Below are positions 25,542-34,864 of a stretch of DNA of 64,000 nt, in pieces. The notes under the pieces were generated by a model. The model had not been told where the DNA came from, made no database searches, and saw only the letters and a program-made list of their open reading frames with translations. This DNA comes from an uncultured Fidelibacterota bacterium (GTDB taxonomy: Bacteria; Marinisomatota; Marinisomatia; Marinisomatales; UBA1611), in NCBI GenBank assembly GCA_913043185.1, contig CAJWMI010000001.1, forward strand, positions 21,022-85,021, read 5' to 3'. Positions within the stretch are counted from its first letter, which is position 1; each line of letters opens with the position of its first letter. The translations under genes and the position numbers were made by a program.

Positions 25542-28500
25542 TTATATACTGCGCTGAAAACTGATAACCCATTTCGTATCATTTTCCAGCTTGTCACCAT
25601 CCTTAAATAAAATAAATGGAAAATCCAGCCGCAGGTAAAGCGGTTTTTCATATACGGTGCTACTGAGACGGATGCCTATGCCTGCATCGCCTAGCTTACG
25701 TATGCTGCTATTATTATAAAAAATACCTCCATCTGCGAAAAATGCTAGCTCAAAACTGATAGGCCTGTGCTCCAGATACCCGCTCAAATCCACTCGCTTA
25801 TTTACCATAAAAATTTCACTGGTTACTGATCCTACTGCATCGGCCCCTTTTTCATTTTGACTCGCAAATCCTCTGATGTTGCCCTCACCAGTCATATGAT
25901 AATTGTTATTGATCTCTGTTATTCCAAAAAAACTATCTTGATTACGTAAATAAGATATCCGGAACATATCCGCTGAACTATTCCCCTCAATATTGTAGGC
26001 CTCCTGATTTGGAACTCCACTTTTATTGGTCCAAATTTTCCCTGCAAATATTCTTCCTCTATAGCCTCCATAGGTAAACCTCGTAAATTTTTTCAGTGGA
26101 TTATCTTCAGAAAATGAGGCTGATGATTTCAATGAGGAGATCAATGTGATCCGATTAAAACTCCAGTCAGAATATGGATCCACTGAGGAAGAAACCTCCG
26201 ATTCAATATCAATTATTTTATTATTTATTTTATATTTTAGGTAAACTACCGCTAGTTTGCCCGGATCAAATAAATTGGTCCTCAGAGTATCAACCATTGG
26301 CTGCATATAGAGACCTGCCTTAGAAATATGATACGGAGATTTTTGATAGGTCCGAGACCATGTTTTTTCTATCTCCATCCCAAGCTCTTGAAGGCCCGGC
26401 TGGTTAAATCCCCATAGTCTCAGCTTTGAGTTTCTTAAAAAATGAACAGGCTTATACACATTTAAATAGGACCAATAAAAATTATTCTTGTTTGACAAGG
26501 TATCTTTGTTCACCGCATAATTAAACCAGAGTCTTTGCTTTTCCCAGTGGCCATAGGTTCGGTCTATTCTCAGACCAGGCGCATATCCATCCTGTTGATT
26601 GTAAAATAACGAAGGTAGCCACTTGTAGACTATTGTATCTCTTGGATTATATTTCATACTAGGCCAGTCAAAAATAAATTTATGATCCATCTTGGTCGTA
26701 TTGTTCCTGAAGTCAACGTCCATGGTCTGCACGTCTGGGTCCAGGGTGATTCGGATTGGCTTAGAAGATACAGTATAGCTTATGGAATCACTTGTTCTCC
26801 ACAGATGATTATTCCACCACATTCTGTGACTCTTTCCATTCTCAAGCTCTGTCTCAATCAAAAGAGGCATATATCTATTCCCAAGACTTTCTATATCAAG
26901 ATTAATATTATAGGATCCATTATCATTTTGCTTTTTTTTCCAAGAATTGATCTTATAGTCCATCACCCTTGTATCATGGAGCCATGCATCAAAAAACCAG
27001 TTGAGCTCTTTTTTGGTTGTTCTCTCCACAGAACTAATAAACCTATTTTCATTCACATGCTGAAACTTCCACCTGCTATAATAGTCCTGGATTGACTGGT
27101 AATAGAGTGAGTCTCCTAGCAAATATTTTAGCTCGTTCAGCATAAGTGAGGGCTTGGTATAAGCATTCTGCCGGTAGGCTGAACCATTTTTAAAATGATA
27201 GCTTGGCCGGCTGATTGGCTCATCGTGGCCGCTAGTTATATACCGGATAGAGTACCACTGGTCAGCATGAAGTCTGTTAGTATAAGACCAAAATTTTCGC
27301 TGGTAAGATTCTGTCCAATCATCAGACTGAATATCAAAACCTTTTGACCCATAACGGTTAATCATATAGTCGCGGGTCTGGGCGCTTGTAAAGCCCTCAT
27401 CCATCCAGGCCTCATCAAGCTCGTTATTTGCTAGAATGCCATAGAACCATATGTGGCCTATTTCATGAAGAATCAAACTCTCGCTATCGCTGCCGTCCAT
27501 TATAATCATAGGATACTCCATTCCACCGCTTCTAACTCTGTCAGTATTTGTCACCTGAGGATAGGGATAGTCACCAAACTTATTTGTCAGCCACTTCAGC
27601 GCCCTCACAGAGCGCTGCCTTACGACACGATTCCAGTCACCAGCGTTGGCCTTATTATAGAGCACATGAACATCAGTATCATCCGACATATCATACTCAT
27701 ACAAAAAGTTTGGCGATGCGACCCAGGCAAAATCATGGACATCCTCTGCTAAAAATCGAACCTTTCTAACCTGATTTATTTTTGGTTTTTTATAGGTCTT
27801 TTCAAACTCCAGCAGCCACTCATCAAAATCAGCGGAGGTATCAACCCTAACACTTTCCCAACCAGGGTCCCCACTTATCACGATTCCAGATGCGCCAATA
27901 ATAAATTTCTGTGGAAGCTCAAAAGTGATGTCAAAGTCTCCAAACTCTCCATAAAACTCACCCTCAGCATGAAACGGCTGTGCGTGCCATCCTCGTTCAT
28001 CATATACAGCCACTTTTGGGTACCACTGTGCCATATTGTACTGTCCATCAACAAATCCTGCCCTCTCGACCATCCCACCGACATGGTGGTTCCAGTCAAG
28101 GTCAATCCGAAGTTCCTCACTAGGAAGCAATGGTTTTTCTAATCTTGCGTGTAAAACAGTATCATCTATTTTATAGTCCAAAAGAATAATACTCCCCTCT
28201 TTCGCGATCGTAAAATTTCGTATGTCTATCTTACTCTCATACCCCTCAAGACCATCTATAAAATATTGTGCTCTTGATGATCTACCATAATCGTTCATGT
28301 ACTCTCTGTGTTTGACCGAACCTATTTGGAAAGCGTTTGGATATAGATGCATATAGATCTCATACAGCTTATCCGGGGAATTATTTTTATATATGATCGT
28401 TGATCTACAGGCCAATTGCCTCACGCTGTCAATAAGCACTACATCCATCTTATAGTCTACTGACTGCTGCCAATAGCTGAAGCTTCCTGCGTTGGAAATA

Positions 28501-28550
28501 CTAAAGAATAAAACGGAAAAAATAGCTAGAGATCGAAAAAGATTCTTCAA
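25542..28550 (-). CDS. M1-family metallopeptidase with a C-terminal outer-membrane barrel-like region
   Basis: The 1002-residue protein has a signal peptide (about residues 1-21). The peptidase has the zinc motif HEIGH (362-366) with the third ligand E385 in MDEGFTS, exactly 18 residues later, and GGMEY (342-346) in place of the usual GAMEN. It should cleave N-terminal residues or other peptides in the periplasm or outside. From about residue 640 the sequence becomes strand-rich with alternating aromatics. It ends with FFADGGIFYNN, DAGIGIRLSS and PLYLRLDFPF, which resembles the last strands of Omp85/surface-antigen barrels. The gene lies 13 bases downstream of the TlpA-like gene in a long operon. 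Confidence 0.85.
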   Translation of the reverse strand: MKNLFRSLAIFSVLFFSISNAGSFSYWQQSVDYKMDVVLIDSVRQLACRSTIIYKNNSPDKLYEIYMHLYPNAFQIGSVKHREYMNDYGRSSRAQYFIDGLEGYESKIDIRNFTIAKEGSIILLDYKIDDTVLHARLEKPLLPSEELRIDLDWNHHVGGMVERAGFVDGQYNMAQWYPKVAVYDERGWHAQPFHAEGEFYGEFGDFDITFELPQKFIIGASGIVISGDPGWESVRVDTSADFDEWLLEFEKTYKKPKINQVRKVRFLAEDVHDFAWVASPNFLYEYDMSDDTDVHVLYNKANAGDWNRVVRQRSVRALKWLTNKFGDYPYPQVTNTDRVRSGGMEYPMIIMDGSDSESLILHEIGHIWFYGILANNELDEAWMDEGFTSAQTRDYMINRYGSKGFDIQSDDWTESYQRKFWSYTNRLHADQWYSIRYITSGHDEPISRPSYHFKNGSAYRQNAYTKPSLMLNELKYLLGDSLYYQSIQDYYSRWKFQHVNENRFISSVERTTKKELNWFFDAWLHDTRVMDYKINSWKKKQNDNGSYNINLDIESLGNRYMPLLIETELENGKSHRMWWNNHLWRTSDSISYTVSSKPIRITLDPDVQTMDVDFRNNTTKMDHKFIFDWPSMKYNPRDTIVYKWLPSLFYNQQDGYAPGLRIDRTYGHWEKQRLWFNYAVNKDTLSNKNNFYWSYLNVYKPVHFLRNSKLRLWGFNQPGLQELGMEIEKTWSRTYQKSPYHISKAGLYMQPMVDTLRTNLFDPGKLAVVYLKYKINNKIIDIESEVSSSVDPYSDWSFNRITLISSLKSSASFSEDNPLKKFTRFTYGGYRGRIFAGKIWTNKSGVPNQEAYNIEGNSSADMFRISYLRNQDSFFGITEINNNYHMTGEGNIRGFASQNEKGADAVGSVTSEIFMVNKRVDLSGYLEHRPISFELAFFADGGIFYNNSSIRKLGDAGIGIRLSSTVYEKPLYLRLDFPFILFKDGDKLENDTKWVISFQRSI

Positions 28551-28563
28551 ATAGCTTTTCTAC

Positions 28564-29265
28564 TTATAGATAAGGCTGTAAATCATTATAAAACACACTC
28601 CCGGGTCTAGCGCCTCTGTATGTTTTTACGATATATCCATCACGGTCAATTAAAAACGTTGTGGGGACTGCTCTAGTACCGACTCCTGTCACTCTCCCAT
28701 AATCATGAAATGCTCTGTAGGATTCATACCTTTCTATGTCAGTGAGTATGGTATAGTTAATTTTATAATAATCTGAAAAACGCTTTATATTTTCAGGCGT
28801 TCCAGACTGCACCGCTACACCAATAATTTCCAATCCGTCATCATTATACTCATCATAAAGTCTAATAAAATCCGGTATCTCTCTCCTACATGGTCCACAC
28901 CATGTGCCCCAAAATGTCAGCATAATTACCTGCCCAGAGAATGCGGAAAGATCAAAAATATTTCCCTCTAAATCGGATAATAAAAAGTCAGGCGCCTTAA
29001 TCTTATCCAAAGATTTAGGAGTATTCGTTTTATTTTTCTGTTTTTTTGATTGTATTGGTTTTCTGTTTTTAACATTTCTATTTTTACTTCTTTGTGATGC
29101 TATTTTCCTGCTTTTCGGTTCCTTAGCCTTAACAACATTTTTATCTGCCTCAAATTTTGCGGCAGACTTTTTTTCTAAGGCAGACTCTTTCTTATGCTCA
29201 GAGACAGAATCACTACCGCATCCTGCAACAAAAATTAAAGTCAGTATTATGTAATATTTTTTCAT
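28564..29265 (-). CDS. TlpA-like thioredoxin-fold lipoprotein
   Basis: The 233-residue lipoprotein has lipobox VAGC (Cys near residue 16). A long lysine-rich, low-complexity linker follows (about 25-88). Then comes a TlpA/ResA-type redoxin domain with active site WCGPCR in FWGTWCGPCRREIPDF and the cis-proline in AVPTTFLID. Such proteins reduce disulfides in exported proteins, often for cytochrome c maturation. The DsbD homologue encoded just upstream (54-base gap) can supply electrons. The positively charged linker is unusual and could contact lipid phosphates or the cell wall. Confidence 0.88.
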   Translation of the reverse strand: MKKYYIILTLIFVAGCGSDSVSEHKKESALEKKSAAKFEADKNVVKAKEPKSRKIASQRSKNRNVKNRKPIQSKKQKNKTNTPKSLDKIKAPDFLLSDLEGNIFDLSAFSGQVIMLTFWGTWCGPCRREIPDFIRLYDEYNDDGLEIIGVAVQSGTPENIKRFSDYYKINYTILTDIERYESYRAFHDYGRVTGVGTRAVPTTFLIDRDGYIVKTYRGARPGSVFYNDLQPYL

Positions 29266-29319
29266 ACTAGTCCAATAAAATATATAATAGATAAATTAAC
29301 TTCATAACCTGAAATTAGT

Positions 29320-31239
29320 TTAGTTACCATCGGTGCCATAATAATTACCAATACCTTTAGAAAGAAAATGTTCAAAGCCATTAGGAATATAGCCACCTGT
29401 GTCTGAAATAGTTGACTCATTGTAAGGATCTAAAATCACATAATAAGGCTGCGTCGCTGTCTTGTATCGTTCAAACTGCATCTGCGCAAATACCGAACTC
29501 AGTGAGTCCTTTTTATCTACATAAAGCCTCGCCAGGACCATTTTATCAAACTCTTGTCTTATCCTTTCCAAAGTAAAAACCCTGCGCTCCATCACCCTGC
29601 AATTAGCACAATAGATACCTGTGAAATCAATAAACAAAGGTTTGCCCTCTTGTTTTGCTTTTTCTAACGCGCCATCATAATCGTCTACAAACCATCCTTC
29701 TTTAATTGCAATCTCATCCTCCGTCGGAGGTGGAGGAACCATTGCCTCAATTATCTCATCTACAATTCTGGGAAGACCGCTATAGTGGTATGTAGGCGCA
29801 GAGTTTAGCGAAAGCCCCACCGGAAGAAGCACAACTATGGTAATAATTATGCCTATAAAACCAGGTCTCGGCCGATCTTTTTGGGAGCCTGGATGGAACG
29901 AATACAAACCCAAAAGATATAGGATCAGAGCGATGCCAATAATCAAAAACAGGCCCAATACTATGCTCCTTGGCATAAGCCCAATACTCCACTCAAGATC
30001 TGGTACCCATAAAAATTTCACGGCAGCTGCCAGCTCAATAAAACCAAAAACAACTTTTAGTTTTTCCATCCAAACTCCTGATCTTGGTAATTTTTCTAAG
30101 GATGATGGAAACAAAGATAATACTACAAAGGGAAAGGCAAACACTATCCCATAAACGCTCATCCCAAGTAGACTGGTAAAAAGACCGCTCGCGGTTCCGC
30201 TGGCTGCCACAACCAGTAACGATCCAACAACAGGAACCGTGCAGCTAAAGCTGGTAATCGCAAACGCCACTCCTAGGATAACTGAACCAATATATGCATT
30301 CTTTGCAGACTGACCAGCCTGGTCTGTCTTGCTAAGCAAGGCGCCTGTGATATTCACATTTACAATGCCAAACATCCACAAAGCGAAAAATATAAATAAT
30401 AATCCTAGAGCAAGATTTAGCCATGCGTTTGTCGCAATAAAATTTCCAATATTCGCATAACCAGTTTGAACCGCGGCATCATTCACTCCCCACGATAGGA
30501 AACTAACTACAAGTCCAATCATAATAAATGTTCCCGCTATTCCAGAACCGTATAGTACTGCTACGCTTGTTTTTCCGATGTGCTTATCTTCAGAGAGTTT
30601 TCCAAAGAATGAGATGATGATCGGGATCATCGGATACACGCAGGGCATAACCCAGCTCAGGATCGCACCGCCAATCGCTAAAATAATTAGGCTTAAAATC
30701 GATTGGTATTTATTTCCACCGCCAGTATCACTTTCTTTTACACTTAGAACAAGCTTATCTTGACGTGGGTCACCTTGCTCTACGATAACAGAAAGAGTAT
30801 CAGATATGGTAGTAGGTGGATAGCAGAGCCTCTGATTACAAACCTGAAAAAACATACTCACGACTAGCTCATAGGTACCAGGGTCTATATCCCTTTTTAA
30901 CCGAGCAGGAATGGTAAATCTTGTGTCTCCACTGTGATAGTATGAGGTAACATCAAACCCAGGGTCAAAATCCTCAATCGGCTCGGGCTCAATAATACGG
31001 CCGACCATTTCAACAGCATCTCCTGATAGACTGACCTCTGTTGGATAAGGTCCCTCTACAATCTTATGGATAGAATATATTTTCCACTGATCATCCATTG
31101 CAGCATCTACATATACGCTAACTACCTCTCCCGCTCTGGCAGGGGATCCTGTGCCCACACTAATGGACACCGGGTTGACAATCTGTGCCCAGATCAGGCC
31201 TGAATAGACAAACAAATAACTGACAAAATATTTTAGCAT
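29320..31239 (-). CDS. dsbD: Thiol:disulfide interchange protein DsbD
   Basis: The 639-residue protein shows the complete DsbD order. A signal peptide is followed by an N-terminal periplasmic domain (cysteines in FQVCNQRLCYPP). About eight membrane helices carry the two key cysteines (MPCVYPMIPI and SFSCTVPVVG). The C-terminal thioredoxin domain has active site CANC (TGIYCANCRVMERRVF). It carries reducing power from cytoplasmic thioredoxin to the periplasm. Its partner is likely the TlpA-like lipoprotein encoded next. It also suits the neighbouring peptidase and the c-type haem protein at 40741, whose haem cysteines must be reduced. Confidence 0.93.
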   Translation of the reverse strand: MLKYFVSYLFVYSGLIWAQIVNPVSISVGTGSPARAGEVVSVYVDAAMDDQWKIYSIHKIVEGPYPTEVSLSGDAVEMVGRIIEPEPIEDFDPGFDVTSYYHSGDTRFTIPARLKRDIDPGTYELVVSMFFQVCNQRLCYPPTTISDTLSVIVEQGDPRQDKLVLSVKESDTGGGNKYQSILSLIILAIGGAILSWVMPCVYPMIPIIISFFGKLSEDKHIGKTSVAVLYGSGIAGTFIMIGLVVSFLSWGVNDAAVQTGYANIGNFIATNAWLNLALGLLFIFFALWMFGIVNVNITGALLSKTDQAGQSAKNAYIGSVILGVAFAITSFSCTVPVVGSLLVVAASGTASGLFTSLLGMSVYGIVFAFPFVVLSLFPSSLEKLPRSGVWMEKLKVVFGFIELAAAVKFLWVPDLEWSIGLMPRSIVLGLFLIIGIALILYLLGLYSFHPGSQKDRPRPGFIGIIITIVVLLPVGLSLNSAPTYHYSGLPRIVDEIIEAMVPPPPTEDEIAIKEGWFVDDYDGALEKAKQEGKPLFIDFTGIYCANCRVMERRVFTLERIRQEFDKMVLARLYVDKKDSLSSVFAQMQFERYKTATQPYYVILDPYNESTISDTGGYIPNGFEHFLSKGIGNYYGTDGN

Positions 31240-31254
31240 AAATCCGGGCGAATA

Positions 31255-32157
31255 TTACTTAATGCAATTAAATAAGTTATAGAAAATATGGTCTTCTTTT
31301 GGGCAAACATCCACCACTGATTTTAACGCATTCTCGGCCGCATCACGTCCGCTTTGTAATAAATCATCAAACTTTCCAAATTCGGACCAATGTAGTCCCA
31401 GAACATTGGGCCTTATAAGAATGTCTGCATCCTGAGAAATCCTTTTTTTAAGCTGTAATGATGTGATGATATCAGACCTTCTAACAATCTCGATCATATT
31501 GGGGTTACTCATAGGTTTAACACTGTAGTTGGTGATATCGATGGCCATCACAAGCTTCGTCAATTTTTTTAATAAATATACTGGAATCGGTGCGGTAACA
31601 CCGCCATCAACTAATAATCTTCCGTCTTTGTACGTTGGCTCAAAAAATCCTGGTATGGATGAGCTCTGCACAATTGCCTCTTTAAGGTCTCCGCTTTCAT
31701 GGATAAAATCTTCTCCGGACTGAATATCTGTCACTAATATTTTGAGCGGAATTTTTAGCTCTTCGAAGCTATCAGCAGGGAGCAGGTAGTCAACTGCTTT
31801 TTCAAGAATCTCTCGACCAGAAACATATGACCTATTAAGGCCTAAAATAACCATATAATGCTGCTTGACCTTAGAGGTTACCTTATTGAGAAATGTCTCC
31901 TGGTTTCTTCCATCTAACAACTCTCCTGAGTTGAATTTTCTAAACGCTTCATCGTTCATAAATGTTCGGAAACGATTCTCTATCCAGACCGGGTCAAGGG
32001 TCGCAGCATACATCGCGCCAACTGTTGATCCGGCACTTGTGCCTGCAATTATATCAGGCCTTACCCCGGCATCATGAAGAACCTGGATCGCACCAATATG
32101 TGCAGCTCCCCTGGCTCCCCCGCCTCCCAGCGCAAGACCTAAATATGAACTACTCAT
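31255..32157 (-). CDS. Patatin-like phospholipase (RssA/YchK type)
   Basis: The 300-residue protein has the oxyanion loop GGGGARG (residues 11-17), the nucleophile motif GTSAG (S41) and the dyad Asp in VDGGVTAP (D184). These define patatin-family serine hydrolases with lipid acyl hydrolase activity. There is no signal peptide, so it is cytoplasmic or membrane-associated. It starts one base before the cyclophilin gene ends and lies 15 bases from dsbD, so it is part of one operon with them. The natural lipid substrate is unknown. Confidence 0.9.
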   Translation of the reverse strand: MSSSYLGLALGGGGARGAAHIGAIQVLHDAGVRPDIIAGTSAGSTVGAMYAATLDPVWIENRFRTFMNDEAFRKFNSGELLDGRNQETFLNKVTSKVKQHYMVILGLNRSYVSGREILEKAVDYLLPADSFEELKIPLKILVTDIQSGEDFIHESGDLKEAIVQSSSIPGFFEPTYKDGRLLVDGGVTAPIPVYLLKKLTKLVMAIDITNYSVKPMSNPNMIEIVRRSDIITSLQLKKRISQDADILIRPNVLGLHWSEFGKFDDLLQSGRDAAENALKSVVDVCPKEDHIFYNLFNCIK

Positions 32158-32772
32158 CTATTTTTTTTCTTCTAGTCGAACCTTCATCTCTATCCGATCG
32201 TCTGGATTATCTCTTGCATCTCTGGGGGCACTAACAATCGCATCTACCACGTCCATTCCGCTTACCACTTTTCCAAAAACCGTGTACTGATTATCTAGAA
32301 AACGAGCGTCTGCAACACAGATAAAAAATTGACTACCCCCGCTATCGGGATTATTTGACCTTGCCATCGATAAAATTCCTCTTGTATGAGGGGTCGCACT
32401 AAATTCGGCGGGGAGATCCCAGGATGACTCATCAGACTCGGTTCCTATGCCAAAATATTTGGCAGCATTCCCACCAGTTCCATGACGGCTCCTATCCTCA
32501 GACTTTGTGAGTGGGTCACCTCCCTGGATCATAAACCCAGGAATAACCCTGTGGAAGGTTGTACCATTATAATATCCATTTTGAGCGTGAAGCTTAAAAC
32601 TCTCGACATGTTTTGGCGCAATGTCATCAAAAAACTCTAAAACAATATCTCCAAACTGTGTTGAAATAACTGCTCTGTCTTTGTCCATAACTGATTCCTT
32701 ATTTTTTTGTTTTGTTTCACAGCCCGCTATAATAAAGAATATAGCAAGCACTGTTATTGTGTGTTTCATCAT
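32158..32772 (-). CDS. Cyclophilin-type peptidyl-prolyl isomerase, lipoprotein
   Basis: The 204-residue protein has a lipoprotein signal with lipobox IAGC (Cys near residue 18) and one cyclophilin domain ([15 protein letters not shown], then [20 protein letters not shown]). The catalytic Arg of FHRVIPGF is present. It speeds proline isomerisation in exported proteins. It overlaps pyrE by four bases and abuts the patatin gene, with DsbD, TlpA and a secreted peptidase further along, so envelope protein folding appears to be a theme of the operon. Confidence 0.9.
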   Translation of the reverse strand: MMKHTITVLAIFFIIAGCETKQKNKESVMDKDRAVISTQFGDIVLEFFDDIAPKHVESFKLHAQNGYYNGTTFHRVIPGFMIQGGDPLTKSEDRSRHGTGGNAAKYFGIGTESDESSWDLPAEFSATPHTRGILSMARSNNPDSGGSQFFICVADARFLDNQYTVFGKVVSGMDVVDAIVSAPRDARDNPDDRIEMKVRLEEKK

Positions 32773-33344
32773 ACTGTGTTTCTACTCCCTGGTTTCTGCA
32801 CTGGAATGGATGATAAACTATCCGGAACCTCTTCCGAGCCATAGCTTATTGCTTCCAGAGCGATAATCGAAAATTGATTTTGATGAAGGCTTACAGTTCC
32901 ATTGCTCCTGTCAACCATTACCCCAACTCCTGCAATAGTGCCCCCATGTTTTACTACCTGATCTATTACCTCATTGACTGATCCTCCTGTTGTGATCACA
33001 TCCTCAACCACTAAAATATGTTGCCCAGGATCAATCTCAAATCCTCTTCGGATACACATGTCACCCTCTTTTCGTTCAGCAAAAATAGTTTTTACATTTA
33101 GAAGGCGGCCAACCTCCGTTCCCAAAACAACACCTCCAATAGCCGGGGATATCACCGCTTCAATTTTTGAGTCCTTGAAATGATCCGCAATCATAGAAGC
33201 AAAACAGGTTAAATACTTAGGATTTTGGAGGACTCTCGCACACTGAAAGTATGATGGGCTGTGCCTCCCAGATGTTAGGATAAAGTGGCCATCTAACAGC
33301 GCACCAGTATCCTTAAATATTTCTATTATTTCCTTGTTATCCAT
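32769..33344 (-). CDS. pyrE: Orotate phosphoribosyltransferase
   Basis: The 191-residue protein carries the PRPP-binding motif [15 protein letters not shown] and the family N-terminus ([21 protein letters not shown]). It makes orotidine monophosphate from orotate and PRPP in pyrimidine synthesis. It overlaps pyrF by eight bases upstream and the cyclophilin gene by four bases downstream, so the two pyrimidine enzymes are translated together and head the operon. Confidence 0.94.
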   Translation of the reverse strand: MDNKEIIEIFKDTGALLDGHFILTSGRHSPSYFQCARVLQNPKYLTCFASMIADHFKDSKIEAVISPAIGGVVLGTEVGRLLNVKTIFAERKEGDMCIRRGFEIDPGQHILVVEDVITTGGSVNEVIDQVVKHGGTIAGVGVMVDRSNGTVSLHQNQFSIIALEAISYGSEEVPDSLSSIPVQKPGSRNTV

Positions 33345-34134
33345 GTATCGCCTTATTCATCCTTGATACAAAAGACTCAGCTGAACTTCGTATTGCCGAT
33401 TCGCTTAAATCTCCGGCAAAAGAAATAGACCTAGAAATATTTATCAGGCCGATACCTGAACTGTTTCCCACCCTAATGCTATGCTCGAGATTACCACCTT
33501 GGGCTCCAACCCCAGGAATTAATAAAGGTAAGTCAGGTACAATATTTCGGACTGCAGATAATTCTTCAGGAGCGGTGGCACCTACTACCAGTCCAACATT
33601 GTCTCTTTTATTTAGGCTGTTTGCCCATACCGCGACACTCTCATAGAGATAGGAACTATTATTTATTTTTTGGCTTTGGAACTCAGCCCCTGAAGGGTTC
33701 GAGGTTCTGCATAGAATAAACACTCCCTTGCCCTTATGATTAATAAACGGTTCTATACTATCAACACCCAGGTAGGGGCTAAGTGTCGCACAGTCAAAAC
33801 CAAAATAATTAAATATACTTTCTGCATACTGGCTGGCGGTGCTGCCTATATCCCCCCTTTTCGCGTCTGCGATTAGTATAGGTCCCTCGCCGATGTATTC
33901 AACTAAATCTTCAAGCCATGAAAAACCTTTTGGGCCCCAACGTTCAAAAAAAGCGAAGTTAGGTTTGTATGCCAGAGCAAGATCCCTGGTCGCATCAACA
34001 ACAAGTTTAGAATGTCTAATCATATCTTCCAGATCATATGAGCCAAGTAACTCAGGACTAATATCAATCCCAACACATAGATAGGAACCAATACCATTTG
34101 CACGATCTATAAGCCTCTTATTAAAAGAAATCAT
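33337..34134 (-). CDS. pyrF: Orotidine 5'-phosphate decarboxylase (type 2)
   Basis: The 265-residue protein shows type 2 (mycobacterial-like) OMP decarboxylase features: [10 protein letters not shown] with catalytic K92, [11 protein letters not shown], and the phosphate-binding end (GVGAQGG). It converts OMP to UMP. It is the first gene of the minus-strand operon and is divergent from the acetyltransferase gene at 34241, so the 106-base gap should contain its promoter. Placing both last steps of UMP synthesis at the head of an operon with envelope genes is notable. Confidence 0.93.
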   Translation of the reverse strand: MISFNKRLIDRANGIGSYLCVGIDISPELLGSYDLEDMIRHSKLVVDATRDLALAYKPNFAFFERWGPKGFSWLEDLVEYIGEGPILIADAKRGDIGSTASQYAESIFNYFGFDCATLSPYLGVDSIEPFINHKGKGVFILCRTSNPSGAEFQSQKINNSSYLYESVAVWANSLNKRDNVGLVVGATAPEELSAVRNIVPDLPLLIPGVGAQGGNLEHSIRVGNSSGIGLINISRSISFAGDLSESAIRSSAESFVSRMNKAIHG

Positions 34135-34240
34135 AGACTCTAAATATACCTAGATTAAAAAACTTCTACCAAACCGATTTATTGTCCAAACCAATAAAAC
34201 AAAATTGTGAATGACAAAATAATTTCTGTAAGATTGTTTC

Positions 34241-34858
34241 GTGACAAAGACCGAATCCGATAAAAAGCAAGCCTCGGTTACAAAGGTTATTGCATCCAGC
34301 GGTTCATTTAAGATCGAGCTAATAGACAAAATAGGTTCTTCAGACATTCCCTCATTAATAGAAATATCTAAGTCTCTAGCAAAAGAATATGGCCAAAAAT
34401 CAGTTCTAACGGAAAAGACAATAGAGATATATTTTAACCGTGATGGCGCACTCCCATTTGTCGCAAGATTCCAGGATGATATTATTGGCTACATTATTGG
34501 ACTTCCGCTAGAGTCACTATCGCAAGAGCCATGGGCAAGGCTAGATGAAAACTATGGAAAGTTTAACACCATCTACACCTGTGCTTTTGTCATCAAGAAC
34601 GAATACAAAGGGAATGGATATGCAAAAATCTTGAAAAAGGTTTACCTTAATTGGGCAAAAAAAAAGGATGAAATTTTTTATATCACTGGCCATGTAAAAC
34701 TAGGTATCGCCCCAAGATTTACCGGTGATATTAAAATTATTAATCAAATAGAAAACTGGCAGGGTACGGGGAAGGTATTTGAATATTATCGGAGAAACCT
34801 TGATCCTGAGGAAATGTATGTTTCTAAACCAGACCCGCCAAAGTCAAATACAATGTAA
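34241..34858 (+). CDS. GNAT-family acetyltransferase
   Basis: The 205-residue protein starts at GTG 34241. It has the GNAT acetyl-CoA motif region (YTCAFVIKNEYKGNGYAKIL, with the K-G-N-G-Y-A loop) and a preceding beta strand GYIIGLPLESLS. The acceptor cannot be told. It is a single plus-strand gene between minus-strand operons and converges on the LPP20-like gene with a six-base gap. No Shine-Dalgarno sequence is seen, so the start is uncertain. Confidence 0.75.
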   Translation: MTKTESDKKQASVTKVIASSGSFKIELIDKIGSSDIPSLIEISKSLAKEYGQKSVLTEKTIEIYFNRDGALPFVARFQDDIIGYIIGLPLESLSQEPWARLDENYGKFNTIYTCAFVIKNEYKGNGYAKILKKVYLNWAKKKDEIFYITGHVKLGIAPRFTGDIKIINQIENWQGTGKVFEYYRRNLDPEEMYVSKPDPPKSNTM

Positions 34859-34864
34859 CTATTT

